NCBI RefSeq assembly: GCF_024721115.1
Contig: NZ_JAMDHK010000023.1
Location: 1-64,000 of the forward strand
Length of the DNA: 64,000 bases
Reading direction: 5' to 3'
From: Salipiger pentaromativorans
GTDB taxonomy: Bacteria; Pseudomonadota; Alphaproteobacteria; Rhodobacterales; Rhodobacteraceae
Shown: in pieces, positions 10,257-18,554 of the stretch
Layout: every line of letters starts with the position of its first letter
Position numbering within the stretch: the first letter of the stretch is position 1
The notes under the pieces: generated by a model
Told to the model about the DNA's origin: nothing
Databases searched by the model: none
The model's input: only the letters and a program-made list of their open reading frames with translations
Translations under genes and position numbers: made by a program

Positions 10257-11674
10257 AGCAAGCTCTCCAGCCGCAATCGCGCGATCCGTTCGACCTGCCG
10301 GCAGGCTTCTCTGAACTCGGTTTCGGAATCGTTCCCGAGGCGGCGTTCGAAGGCCGCGAGGATGCCAGGCTTGTCGTGATCGCGCACGGCAATGATGAAG
10401 GGAAATCCGTGCTTGTCCATATACGCGTTGTTGAGCTCCGTAAAGCGGCTGCGTTCGGCATCGGTCAGCGCGTCGAGCCCGGCGCTGGCCTGTTCAGACG
10501 TGCTGTCCTCGGTCAGCTGCTTCGCCGCCGCGAGCTTGCCCGCGAGATCCGGGTGGGCTTTGAGCACGCCCATGCGTTCGTCATGCGAGGCGCTGCGCAG
10601 CACCCGCGCCAGCGCATTGGCAAGCCCCGCCGGGCGGTCATGCGCGGGACCGAGTTCCAGACCCCAGGCCCGGTCGGCCACCCAGGGCGAATGCTCGACG
10701 ATCTCGCCGAAGGCCGCGACAAAGCTTTCCCGGTCCATCTGCGAGGGGCGAGGCCCCGGCGCGGCGGCCGGGGCGGGATGCACGGCCGCCCAATGGTCTG
10801 CGATCTCGATCCGGCGCGGCGTCCAGACCCCCTCGAACCCGGCGATATAGTCGAGAAAGCGCTTCAGCCCGGCGATCTTGCCGGGCCGCCCGATCAGCCG
10901 GTTGTGCAGCCCCACGGACATCATCGCCGCCTTGCCCTCTGCCCCTTCGGCATAGAGCGTATCGAAACTGTCCTTCAGATAGGTGAAGAACTGCTCGCCC
11001 TCGATCCAGCCGGGGCTGACCGAGAAGCGCATGTCGTTGGCCTCCAGCGTATAGGGGATGATGAGCTGCTGGTGCCCGTCCAGCTCCAGCCAATAGGGCA
11101 GATCGTCGTCATAGGTGTCGGAGACATAGGCGAATTGCCCGGTCTCGGCGGCCAGCCGCACGGTGTTGTCCGAGCAGCGCCCGGTGTACCAGCCACGCGG
11201 CGTCTCGCCCACCACTTCCGTGTGCAGGCGGATCGCCTCGGCGATGGCGGCGCGCTCCTCCGCCTCGGGCATGTCCTTGTGCTCGACCCATTTGAGCCCG
11301 TGGCTGGCGATCTCCCAGCCCGCGTCCTTCATCGCCTCGACCTGCTCGGGATTGCGCGCGAGCGCGGTGGCGACGCCGTAGATCGTCAGCGGCACATCGC
11401 GCCCGGTGAAGAGCCGGTGCAGCCGCCAGAACCCGGCGCGGGCGCCGTATTCATAAATCGATTCCATGTTCCAGTGCCGCTGGCCGGGCCATTGCGCGGC
11501 GCCGGGAATATCCGACAGGAACGCCTCGGAGGCGGCATCGCCATGCAGAATGTTGTTCTCGCCGCCCTCTTCGTAGTTCAGCACGAACTGCACCGCGATC
11601 CTGGCGCCGCCGGGCCATTGCGCATCCGGGCGGTCCGCCCCGTATCCGATCATGTTGCGGGGATAACGCTGCAT
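10253..11674 (-). CDS. puuE: allantoinase PuuE fused to OHCU decarboxylase
   Basis: A bifunctional enzyme of 473 residues. Residues ~1-310 are a PuuE-type allantoinase of the polysaccharide-deacetylase superfamily (MQRYPRNMIGYG, LNYEEGGENN, EIASHGLKW, RCSDNTVRLA). After a Pro/Ala linker (HPAPAAAPGPRPSQ), residues ~325-473 are OHCU decarboxylase (FVAAFGEIVEHSPWVADRA, HPDLAGKLA, LTEDSTSEQASAGLD, NNAYMDKHGFPFIIAV). It makes allantoin from OHCU and then opens it to allantoate in one polypeptide. ATG at 11674 has AGGAG at good spacing; an upstream ATG at 11704 lacks one. Such fusions are known in Rhodobacterales. Confidence 0.92.
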   Translation of the reverse strand: MQRYPRNMIGYGADRPDAQWPGGARIAVQFVLNYEEGGENNILHGDAASEAFLSDIPGAAQWPGQRHWNMESIYEYGARAGFWRLHRLFTGRDVPLTIYGVATALARNPEQVEAMKDAGWEIASHGLKWVEHKDMPEAEERAAIAEAIRLHTEVVGETPRGWYTGRCSDNTVRLAAETGQFAYVSDTYDDDLPYWLELDGHQQLIIPYTLEANDMRFSVSPGWIEGEQFFTYLKDSFDTLYAEGAEGKAAMMSVGLHNRLIGRPGKIAGLKRFLDYIAGFEGVWTPRRIEIADHWAAVHPAPAAAPGPRPSQMDRESFVAAFGEIVEHSPWVADRAWGLELGPAHDRPAGLANALARVLRSASHDERMGVLKAHPDLAGKLAAAKQLTEDSTSEQASAGLDALTDAERSRFTELNNAYMDKHGFPFIIAVRDHDKPGILAAFERRLGNDSETEFREACRQVERIARLRLESLL

Positions 11675-11807
11675 GGGGCCGCTCCTGCCTTGGGTCGTTG
11701 TCATCTTCGGATAATCGCGCTCTAGTCGGGACGGAACCGCAAAGGGGCCTGTCCGGGGCGCGGATATGCCTCTTGTATGAGCATTGCCGAAAAAAGGAGC
11801 AAGGGAA

Positions 11808-12167
11808 ATGGCCGACGGGTATCTGACCACCCATGTGCTCGACACCGCGCGGGGCCTGCCCGCCGAGGGCGTGAAAATCGCGCTCTACAAGGTGTCGGGC
11901 AATTCGCACCGCAAGATCGCCGAGACGGTGACCAACGACGACGGCCGCACCGACAACCCGATCCTGCCCGCCGACAAATTCGAACCCGGCACCTACGAGC
12001 TGGTGTTCTTCGCCGGCGATTACCTGCGCGCCACCGGCCAAAGCGGCGCGGAGCCGCTGTTTCTCGACCAGATCCCGCTGCGCTTCGGCATGTCCGACCC
12101 GGATGCGCATTACCACGTGCCGCTGCTGCTCTCGCCCTACAGCTACGCCACCTATCGCGGTAGCTGA
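11808..12167 (+). CDS. uraH: 5-hydroxyisourate hydrolase
   Basis: A transthyretin-like hydrolase that converts 5-hydroxyisourate to OHCU, upstream of the decarboxylase half of the PuuE fusion. The 119-residue protein starts [19 protein letters not shown], has the internal [10 protein letters not shown] and [10 protein letters not shown], and ends with the diagnostic C-terminal YRGS tetrapeptide. ATG at 11808 has AAGGAG upstream. It is divergent from puuE with a 133-nt shared promoter region. No uricase is visible nearby. Confidence 0.95.
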   Translation: MADGYLTTHVLDTARGLPAEGVKIALYKVSGNSHRKIAETVTNDDGRTDNPILPADKFEPGTYELVFFAGDYLRATGQSGAEPLFLDQIPLRFGMSDPDAHYHVPLLLSPYSYATYRGS

Positions 12168-12210
12168 TCCGCGCCAGCCCGGCGCCGGATTTGTGGCAAA
12201 GGCAGGATGC

Positions 12211-12285
12211 CTCCGGCGGGAGTATTGTCCGGAAAGATGAAAGGGCGGGGGCTGTCTTTCATCTTTCCGCGAAATACTCCGGGGG
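12211..12285. repeat. inverted pair of dispersed repeat (copy 2), likely stem-loop
   Basis: Two inverted copies of the CATCTTT/AGTATT-type repeat. The left arm ends GGAGTATT-gtcc-GGAAAGATGAAAG (12219-12243) and the right arm is its near-perfect reverse complement (12256-12282). The arms can fold into a ~25-bp hairpin between uraH and smpB, where it may act as a terminator or mRNA-stabilising element. Confidence 0.7.
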
Positions 12286-12367
12286 AAAGCGCGCCCCGGC
12301 GCGCGAGGGGGCAGCGCCCCCCATGCGCCATATGGACAGGCGGCGCCACAGCCACTACATGCACGCA

Positions 12368-12841
12368 ATGGCCAAACCGAAGACAGATCCGAATTACAAG
12401 GTGATCGCCGAGAACCGGCGCGCGCGCTTCGATTACGCGATCGAGGACGATCTCGAATGCGGAATCGTGCTGACCGGGTCCGAGGTGAAATCGCTGCGCG
12501 AGACCTCCGCCAATATCGCCGAATGTTATGCGACGGTGGAGAACGGCGAGCTCTGGCTGGTCAACAGCTATATCGCCCCCTACGAGCGCGCCATGTTCGG
12601 CCATGAGGAGCGCCGCCGCCGCAAGCTGCTGGTCTCGCGCAAGGAGCTGGCCCGGCTCTGGAACGACACCCAGCGCAAGGGCATGACCATCGTGCCGCTG
12701 GTGCTCTACTTCAATCACAAGGGCGTCGCGAAGCTCAAGGTCGGCATCGCCAAGGGCAAGAAGACCGTCGACAAGCGCGAAACCGAGGCGAAGCGCGACT
12801 GGAACCGCCAGAAGCAGCGGCTTCTGAAGGAACGCAGCTGA
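12368..12841 (+). CDS. smpB: SsrA-binding protein SmpB
   Basis: SmpB binds tmRNA and delivers it to stalled ribosomes for trans-translation. The 157-residue protein has the beta-barrel core ([54 protein letters not shown]) and the C-terminal basic tail ([28 protein letters not shown]). ATG at 12368 is the family start; the frame is open further upstream without similarity. The tmRNA gene is not seen in this window. Confidence 0.96.
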   Translation: MAKPKTDPNYKVIAENRRARFDYAIEDDLECGIVLTGSEVKSLRETSANIAECYATVENGELWLVNSYIAPYERAMFGHEERRRRKLLVSRKELARLWNDTQRKGMTIVPLVLYFNHKGVAKLKVGIAKGKKTVDKRETEAKRDWNRQKQRLLKERS

Positions 12842-12926
12842 CGCGCGGCGCGGCGCCACACGCCCTTGTCACGCAAGGCCATGACGACTAGAGACGGGCG
12901 GACACTGACTGCCCGGGAAATGCCTC

Positions 12927-13784
12927 ATGTCCCACGACGATCCCAAGACGCTGGTCTCGACCGAATGGCTGGCAAAGCATCTCAAGGATCCCGATCTGCG
13001 GATTCTCGACGCCAGCCTGTTCCTGCCCGGCTCCGACCGCAACGCAAAGGCGGAATACGAGGCGGCACATATTCCCGGCGCGCGGTTCTTCGACATCGAC
13101 GATGTCAGCGACCACCGCTCCGATCTGCCGCATATGGTGCCGCCGGTGGAAAAGTTCATGTCGCGGATGCGGGCGCTTGGCGTCGGCGACGGCCATCAGG
13201 TCGTGGTCTATGACAGCCAGGGCATCTATTCCGCCGCGCGCGTCTGGTGGCTGTTCAACCTGATGGGGCAAAGCGACATCGCCGTGCTCGATGGCGGCTT
13301 CCCGAAATGGCAGGCCGAGGGCCGCGAGACCGAGGACCTGCCGCCGCTGATCCGCGACCGCCACATGACCGTGCGCCGCCAGAACCAGATGGTGAAGGAC
13401 GTGACCCAGGTCTCCGCCGCCGCCAAGCTGCGCGACACCGTGATCATCGACGCCCGCGCCGCCCAGCGCTTTCGCGGCGAGGTGGCCGAGCCGCGCCCCG
13501 GGTTGCGGTCGGGCCATATTCCCGGCGCGAAAAACGTGCCCTTCACCACCCTGCTGAACGCCGACGGCACCATGAAGGCGCCCGACGCGCTGCGCGCCGT
13601 CTTCGAGGCGGCAGGCGTGGATCTGAAGAAGCCCGCGATCACCTCCTGCGGGTCGGGGGTCACGGCGGCCGTGCTGAATCTGGCGCTGACCCGCATGGGC
13701 AAGCATGACCATTCCCTGTATGACGGGTCGTGGAGCGAGTGGGGTCAGTTCCCCACCCTGCCCGTCGCCACCGGAGAGGACTGA
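12927..13784 (+). CDS. sseA: 3-mercaptopyruvate sulfurtransferase (two rhodanese domains)
   Basis: A tandem-rhodanese protein of 285 residues that moves sulfane sulfur from 3-mercaptopyruvate to thiol acceptors. The inactive N-terminal rhodanese domain spans ~8-130 and the catalytic domain ~160-280, with active-site Cys241 in the CGSGVTA loop typical of mercaptopyruvate rather than thiosulfate enzymes. It overlaps the next aminotransferase gene (TGATG). The pairing makes sense because transamination of cysteine yields 3-mercaptopyruvate. Cytoplasmic; no signal peptide. Confidence 0.92.
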   Translation: MSHDDPKTLVSTEWLAKHLKDPDLRILDASLFLPGSDRNAKAEYEAAHIPGARFFDIDDVSDHRSDLPHMVPPVEKFMSRMRALGVGDGHQVVVYDSQGIYSAARVWWLFNLMGQSDIAVLDGGFPKWQAEGRETEDLPPLIRDRHMTVRRQNQMVKDVTQVSAAAKLRDTVIIDARAAQRFRGEVAEPRPGLRSGHIPGAKNVPFTTLLNADGTMKAPDALRAVFEAAGVDLKKPAITSCGSGVTAAVLNLALTRMGKHDHSLYDGSWSEWGQFPTLPVATGED

Positions 13785-14968
13785 TGTTCGAGAATCTCAA
13801 AGAGCAACCCGCCGACAAGATCCTGGCCCTGATGCAGCTTTACCGCGAGGATCCCCGCGCGCAGAAGATCGACCTGGGCGTCGGCGTCTACAAGGACGCC
13901 AGCGGCAACACCCCGATCATGCGCGCGGTGAAGGCTGCGGAAAAGCAGCTCTGGGAGGCCGAGACCACCAAATCCTATACCGGGCTGGCGGGCGATCCCG
14001 GCTTTGCCGACGCGATGGTCGCGCTGGTGCTGGGCACGGCCGTGCCGCGCGGCAACGTGGCCGCCGCCGCAACCCCGGGCGGCACCGGCGCGGTGCGCCA
14101 GGCCTTCGACCTGATCCGCATGGCAAGCCCCTCGGGCAAGGTCTATGTCTCGGATCCGACCTGGCCCAACCACCTGTCGATCCTCAAGCATATGGAGATG
14201 CAGACCGTTCCCTACCGCTATTTCGACAGCGAGACGCGGGCGGTGGATTTCGACGGGATGATGGCCGATCTGGCGCAGGTCGGCAAAGGCGACGTGGTGC
14301 TGCTGCATGGCTGCTGCCACAACCCGACAGGCGCCAACCTGAATTTGACGCAATGGCAGGCGGTGGTCGATCTGCTGCTGAAAACCGGCGCCACGCCGAT
14401 GATCGACATCGCCTATCAGGGCTTTGGCGACGGGCTGGAAGAGGATGCCGCCGGCGTCCGTCTCGTGGCCGCTTCGGTGCCGGAATGCCTGATCGCGGCC
14501 AGTTGCTCGAAGAATTTCGGCATCTACCGCGAACGCACCGGCCTCTTGATGGCGGTCAGCAACGACGCGGGCGCGCAAAAGCTCAACCAGGGCACGCTGA
14601 ACTATCTCAACCGGCAGAACTATTCCTTCCCGCCCGATCACGGCGCGCGGCTGGTGACCATGGTGCTGACCGACCCGGCGCTGCGCGCCGACTGGGCGGC
14701 GGAGCTGGAAGAGGTGCGCAACTCGATGCTGGGCCTGCGCGAACAGCTCGCCTCCGAGCTGCAACGGCTCTCGGGCTCGGACCGCTTCGGCTTCATCGCG
14801 CAGCACCGCGGCATGTTCTCGCGGCTGGGCGCCTCGCCCGAGCAGGTCGAGACGCTGCGCCGCGATTTCGGCATCTACATGGTCGGCGATTCGCGGCTCA
14901 ACATCGCCGGGCTCAACAAGACCTCTGTCCCGATCCTCGCCGACGCGATCGTGAAATCGGGGATCTGA
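13784..14968 (+). CDS. aromatic/aspartate-type aminotransferase (class I, PLP)
   Basis: A PLP enzyme of 394 residues in the AspC/TyrB branch. Features: N-terminal MFENLKEQPADKILALMQLYREDPR and IDLGVGVYKD, the HGCCHNPTGANLN stretch, IDIAYQGFGDGLEEDA, and the PLP lysine in ASCSKNFGIYRERTG. The start overlaps the sseA stop, so the two are co-translated. Family knowledge supports aromatic amino acid, aspartate or cysteine transamination; linkage to sseA favours a cysteine-to-3-mercaptopyruvate route as one use. Confidence 0.88.
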   Translation: MFENLKEQPADKILALMQLYREDPRAQKIDLGVGVYKDASGNTPIMRAVKAAEKQLWEAETTKSYTGLAGDPGFADAMVALVLGTAVPRGNVAAAATPGGTGAVRQAFDLIRMASPSGKVYVSDPTWPNHLSILKHMEMQTVPYRYFDSETRAVDFDGMMADLAQVGKGDVVLLHGCCHNPTGANLNLTQWQAVVDLLLKTGATPMIDIAYQGFGDGLEEDAAGVRLVAASVPECLIAASCSKNFGIYRERTGLLMAVSNDAGAQKLNQGTLNYLNRQNYSFPPDHGARLVTMVLTDPALRADWAAELEEVRNSMLGLREQLASELQRLSGSDRFGFIAQHRGMFSRLGASPEQVETLRRDFGIYMVGDSRLNIAGLNKTSVPILADAIVKSGI

Positions 14969-15015
14969 TCCCCGTCGCCGGTATCCCAACGCGCGGATAC
15001 CGGCGATGCGCCCCT

Positions 15016-15039
15016 GTCTTCTTCTCTTTCCAAATACGC
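15016..15039 (+). repeat. dispersed intergenic repeat, copy 3
   Basis: Plus-strand core GTCTTCTTCTCTTT-CCAAATACGC, placed between the convergent aminotransferase and ABM-domain genes, 47 nt after the aminotransferase stop. Apart from a shared family core it matches copy 6 at 20102 perfectly. Confidence 0.7.
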
Positions 15040-15068
15040 TCTTCCCGTCGCGCAGCGACGGCCCGGCC

Positions 15069-15413
15069 TCAGCCATGTTCCGCAAGGCTATCCCCCGGCA
15101 CCTCGTCGCGATCGGACATGCCGTAATCGCGCAGCACGTGGCAGACCTTGAGCCGGTAATCGGCAAAGATCCCCTCCCGCCCGGCCTTTTGCGCCCCGCG
15201 ATGGGCGGCAAGCCGGCGCCAGCGCGCCACCGCCGCTTCGTCCTCGAAGAAACTGATCGAGAGTAGCTTGCCCGGCGTGGTCAGGCTTTCGAACCGTTCG
15301 ACCGAGAGAAACCCCTCGACCTCCTCGACCATCGGACGCATCGCGGCGGCGATGTCGAGATAAGCCTCGCGGCGTCCCTCGGCGGGGATGACTTCGAAGA
15401 TGATGGCGATCAT
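15069..15413 (-). CDS. antibiotic biosynthesis monooxygenase (ABM) domain protein
   Basis: A 114-residue dimeric ferredoxin-like fold protein of the ABM family. It starts MIAIIFEVIPAEGRREAYLDIAAAMRPMVEEVEGFLSVERFES, followed by GKLLSISFFEDEAAVARWR and AHRGAQKAGREGIFADYRLKV. Family members are cofactor-free monooxygenases, haem-degrading enzymes or stress proteins; nothing here fixes the substrate. ATG at 15413 follows GGAAAGAG. It is a single gene convergent with the aminotransferase. Confidence 0.8.
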   Translation of the reverse strand: MIAIIFEVIPAEGRREAYLDIAAAMRPMVEEVEGFLSVERFESLTTPGKLLSISFFEDEAAVARWRRLAAHRGAQKAGREGIFADYRLKVCHVLRDYGMSDRDEVPGDSLAEHG

Positions 15414-15506
15414 GGGCGAGACTCTTTCCTTGCGGGGCGATGTTGCCCCGTGGCAGGCGGCATTCCAAGCCGACAGAGGTCCGGCCCGGCACCCGGGGCG
15501 GAATCT

Positions 15507-15528
15507 GCGTATTTGCGAAGAGAAGAAG
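15507..15528 (-). repeat. dispersed intergenic repeat, copy 4
   Basis: Reverse-oriented copy reading GCGTATTTGCGAAG-AGAAGAAG on the plus strand, in the region between the divergent ABM and glycosyltransferase-like genes. Confidence 0.65.
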
Positions 15529-15593
15529 CCCTGTAGCGATTTACAGGCGGTGGGGCCGCGCGTATGCCGGGGGCCGCAACGGAGGGTGACGAG

Positions 15594-16271
15594 ATGGCGG
15601 AGACATCGCGCGGCGTGATCTACACGGCCTGGGGACGCGACCACGTGGAGGTGGCGCGGCGCTCCGCGGCGAGCGTCAAGAAATGGAACCCCGAGATGGG
15701 GACCGCGATCTGGTGCAAGGCCGGCGACGACACCTCGGGCTTCGATCAGGCCTTCCATATCCCGGAGGGTATCAAACGCCCCAAGATCGAGCTGCTGGGC
15801 GCCAGCCCCTTTGACGAGACGCTCTATCTCGACAATGACACGATGATCCGCGCCGATCTCAGGCCGATGTTCGATCTGCTGCGGAAATACGAGCTCTGCG
15901 GTGCGCAGGTCATTCTCTGGCATCGCAAGCGCCATCAGAAACCCATCGCGCTCGACCTGCCCGAGAGCTTTCCCGAGATCAACTGCGGCGTGCTGCTCTA
16001 TCGCAAGACCCCGGCGGTGCTGACCTTCTTCGACGAATGGGTGCGCAGCTATCTGGCCTCGGGCATGAAGATCGACCAGCCCGCCTTTCGCGAGACGCTG
16101 TGGCAGTCGGATGTAAAATTCTACGTGCTGCCGCCGCAGTTCAACAAGCGCGTCTTCGAGGCCTCCGAGCTGATCTGGTCGGACGCGCCGCGCGCCCGCA
16201 TCCTGCATCTGGAACTGCTGCGCCCGCAGAAGAACCCGATCCTGCGCTGGATCTCGAACCGCATCCGCTGA
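15594..16271 (+). CDS. glycosyltransferase-like (nucleotide-diphospho-sugar fold) protein
   Basis: A 225-residue cytoplasmic protein with features of a GT-A fold transferase: the opening strand GVIYTAWGRDHVEVARRSAASVKKW, the DxD-like motif LYLDNDTMIRADL (res ~78-90) for metal-nucleotide binding, and EINCGVLLYRKTPAVLTFFDEW common to glycogenin-like/GT8-type enzymes. The acceptor and sugar are unknown. ATG at 15594 has GGAGGGTGACGAG upstream. It ends 65 nt before deoC but shows no functional tie to nucleoside salvage. Confidence 0.65.
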   Translation: MAETSRGVIYTAWGRDHVEVARRSAASVKKWNPEMGTAIWCKAGDDTSGFDQAFHIPEGIKRPKIELLGASPFDETLYLDNDTMIRADLRPMFDLLRKYELCGAQVILWHRKRHQKPIALDLPESFPEINCGVLLYRKTPAVLTFFDEWVRSYLASGMKIDQPAFRETLWQSDVKFYVLPPQFNKRVFEASELIWSDAPRARILHLELLRPQKNPILRWISNRIR

Positions 16272-16336
16272 TGCCGCCACGGCCTCTCTTGCCTGCGGGC
16301 GGGCGCCGTGCCACCGTCTGCCCCGGAGGATCTGAC

Positions 16337-17332
16337 ATGGCCGAGACATCCCAGGCGCACACCGCCGTGACGCATCTGCCGCAGGCGCTGGAGCCGCGCA
16401 ATCCCGGCATGGCGCTCGACATGGATTGGGTGCTGCGCGCCCGTGCCAACCGCTCGGCGATCGAGCGCCGCGCCGCGACGCTGCCGGGACGGCGCAGCGT
16501 GAAGAAGGATTTCCAGGCTGCCTGGCTGGCGCGCGCGATCTCCTGCATCGACCTGACGACGCTCTCGGGCGACGACACCGCCGGCCGCGTGGCGCGGCTT
16601 TGCGCCAAGGCAAAACAGCCGGTGCGCGCCGATCTTCTGGACGCGCTGGGGCTGCAAGGGCTGACGGTGGGCGCCGTCTGCGTCTATCACGACATGATCG
16701 CGCCCGCCGTCGCCGCCCTGCACGGTTCGGGGATTCCGGTGGCCGCCGTCTCGACCGGCTTTCCGGCCGGGCTGTCGCCCTTTGCCCTGCGCGTGGCCGA
16801 GATCGGCGAAAGCGTGGCGGCGGGCGCGGGCGAGATCGACATCGTGATCTCGCGGCGGCGGGTGCTGACCGGCGACTGGCAGGGGCTTTACGACGAGATG
16901 CGCCAGTTTCGCGCTGCCTGCGGCGAGGCCCATGTGAAGGCGATCCTGGCCACCGGCGAGCTCGGCACGCTTCAGAACGTCGCCCGCGCCTCGCTGGTCT
17001 GCATGATGGCGGGCGCCGATTTCATCAAGACCTCGACCGGCAAGGAAAGCGTCAACGCCACGCTGCCGGTGTCGCTGGTGATGATGCGGGCAATCCGGGA
17101 TTATTTCGAGGCGACGGGATACCGCGTCGGCTACAAGCCGGCGGGCGGCATCTCGAAGGCCAAGGACGCGCTGACCTATCTCGCGCTGGTCAAGGAAGAG
17201 CTGGGCGACCGCTGGCTGCGCCCCGACCTCTTCCGCTTCGGCGCCTCCAGTCTGCTCGGCGACATCGAGCGGCAGCTCGAACATCATGTGACCGGGGCCT
17301 ACTCGGCCTCCTGGCGGCACGCGCTTGGCTGA
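16337..17332 (+). CDS. deoC: deoxyribose-phosphate aldolase
   Basis: DeoC cleaves 2-deoxyribose-5-phosphate to glyceraldehyde-3-phosphate and acetaldehyde, the last step of deoxynucleoside catabolism. The 331-residue TIM barrel is the longer DERA form. The Schiff-base lysine lies in GADFIKTSTGKE, the helper lysine in VGYKPAGGISKAKDA, and CIDLTTLSGDDT carries the substrate-binding residues. ATG at 16337 has GGAGGA upstream. It heads a same-strand series of nucleoside uptake genes, separated from the next by 190 nt, a repeat copy and an operator-like palindrome. Confidence 0.94.
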   Translation: MAETSQAHTAVTHLPQALEPRNPGMALDMDWVLRARANRSAIERRAATLPGRRSVKKDFQAAWLARAISCIDLTTLSGDDTAGRVARLCAKAKQPVRADLLDALGLQGLTVGAVCVYHDMIAPAVAALHGSGIPVAAVSTGFPAGLSPFALRVAEIGESVAAGAGEIDIVISRRRVLTGDWQGLYDEMRQFRAACGEAHVKAILATGELGTLQNVARASLVCMMAGADFIKTSTGKESVNATLPVSLVMMRAIRDYFEATGYRVGYKPAGGISKAKDALTYLALVKEELGDRWLRPDLFRFGASSLLGDIERQLEHHVTGAYSASWRHALG

Positions 17333-17345
17333 GGCCGGGATTTTT

Positions 17346-17370
17346 CGAGTATTTGGAGAAAGATGAAAGG
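17346..17370 (+). repeat. dispersed intergenic repeat, copy 5 (CTTTCATC type)
   Basis: Reads CGAGTATTTGGAG-AAAGATGAAAGG, starting 13 nt after the deoC stop. It is the reverse complement of copies 7 and 8 (23523, 39331). Confidence 0.7.
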
Positions 17371-17479
17371 GCCGGCGCCCGGTTTTTGGGCGCAGAACCA
17401 TGCACTGCCCGTGCGCCGGGCGGAAAGCGCGGTGGAGGCGGTTTCTTTCTTTGCGCCCCTGCGCCAGATCCCTTACCGT

Positions 17480-17498
17480 TTGGTCAAAAATTGACCAA
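17480..17498. promoter_or_regulatory. palindromic operator upstream of the BMP/ABC nucleoside operon
   Basis: A perfect 8-bp inverted repeat TTGGTCAA-AAA-TTGACCAA ends 24 nt before the ATG of the BMP gene. The half-site TTGACCA/TGGTCAA is the one I know from TetR-family RutR and is also close to GntR-type sites, so a repressor of nucleoside or pyrimidine uptake is plausible. The regulator gene is not identified in the window. Confidence 0.6.
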
Positions 17499-17522
17499 CC
17501 ACCGACAGGGGATCCCGTTCAC

Positions 17523-18554
17523 ATGACCGACAGACGATCGCTTCTTGCCCACCTGACCCGCCGGAGAATGCTCATGAGCTCCGCCGGTTTCGCCGCCGCT
17601 GCCGGCACCGGCTTCCTTCCCGGACGCCTCTTCGCGCAGGAGCCCATCTCGGTCGCGGGGATCTACACCGTGCCCGTCGAGCAGCAATGGGTGAGCCGGA
17701 TCCATATCGCCGCCGAAGCCGCCAAGGCGGCGGGGCAGATCACCTATACGTTCAGCGAGAACACGTCGAACACCGACTATCCCCGCGTGATGCGGGAATA
17801 TGCCGAGAGCGGCGTGAAGCTGATCGTCGGCGAGATCTTCGGCGTCGAGCAGGAGGCGCGCGAGGTCGTGCTGGATTATCCCGACACCGCCTTCCTGCTG
17901 GGCTCCTCCTTCATGCCGGACCCGGCCTATCCCAACCTCGCGGTCTTCGACAATTACATCCAGGACGCCTCGTACCTCTCGGGCATCATCGCCGGCGCAA
18001 TGACCGAGACCGGCAATATCGGCATGGTGGGCGGCTTCCCGATCCCCGAGGTGAACCGGCTGATGCATGCCTTCATGGCCGGTGTGAAAGAGGTGAAGCC
18101 CGACGCGGAGTTCCAGGTGAGCTTTATCGGCTCGTGGTTCGATCCGCCCAAGGCCAAGGAAACCGCCTTTGCGATGATCGAGAACGGCGCCGATCTGCTT
18201 TATGCGGAACGCTTCGGGGTCTCGGACGCGGCGATGGAGAAGGGCATCCTCGCCATCGGCAACGTGATCGACACGCAAGGAGATTACCCCGAGACCGTGG
18301 TCGCCTCGGCGCTCTGGCATTTCGAGCCGACATTGCAGGCGGCGCTGGCCAAGATCGCGGCGGGCAGCTTTGCCGCCGAGAATTACGGGCTCTACAGCTT
18401 CATGAAGGAAGGCGGCTGTTCGCTGGCGCCGCTCGGCACCTTCGAGGGCAAGGTGCCGCAATCGGCGCTGGATCTGGTGGCCGAGAAGGAGGCCGCGATC
18501 AAATCCGGCGCCTTCACCGTCGAGATCGACGACGGCGAGCCCAGCTCCTCCTGA
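17523..18554 (+). CDS. BMP family ABC transporter substrate-binding protein (nucleoside)
   Basis: A periplasmic binding protein of 343 residues in the basic membrane protein/PnrA family, which binds purine nucleosides. The N-terminus has a twin-arginine-like signal (TRRRMLMSSAGFAAAAG, cleavage near LFAQE). The mature part shows family stretches GIYTVPVEQQWVSRIH, ENTSNTDYPRVMREYAE, GMVGGFPIPEVNRLMHAFMAG and ENGADLLYAE. It is the first gene of a tightly overlapping set with ATPase, two permeases and a deaminase. An 8-bp palindrome sits just upstream. Adenosine/guanosine-type substrates are likely from the family. Confidence 0.9.
   Translation: MTDRRSLLAHLTRRRMLMSSAGFAAAAGTGFLPGRLFAQEPISVAGIYTVPVEQQWVSRIHIAAEAAKAAGQITYTFSENTSNTDYPRVMREYAESGVKLIVGEIFGVEQEAREVVLDYPDTAFLLGSSFMPDPAYPNLAVFDNYIQDASYLSGIIAGAMTETGNIGMVGGFPIPEVNRLMHAFMAGVKEVKPDAEFQVSFIGSWFDPPKAKETAFAMIENGADLLYAERFGVSDAAMEKGILAIGNVIDTQGDYPETVVASALWHFEPTLQAALAKIAAGSFAAENYGLYSFMKEGGCSLAPLGTFEGKVPQSALDLVAEKEAAIKSGAFTVEIDDGEPSSS

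Noticed and set aside
12927..13784. sseA as part of the SQR operator regulon
   Set aside because: No ATTC-N8-GAAT element was seen upstream; any link to the sulfide system is metabolic inference only.
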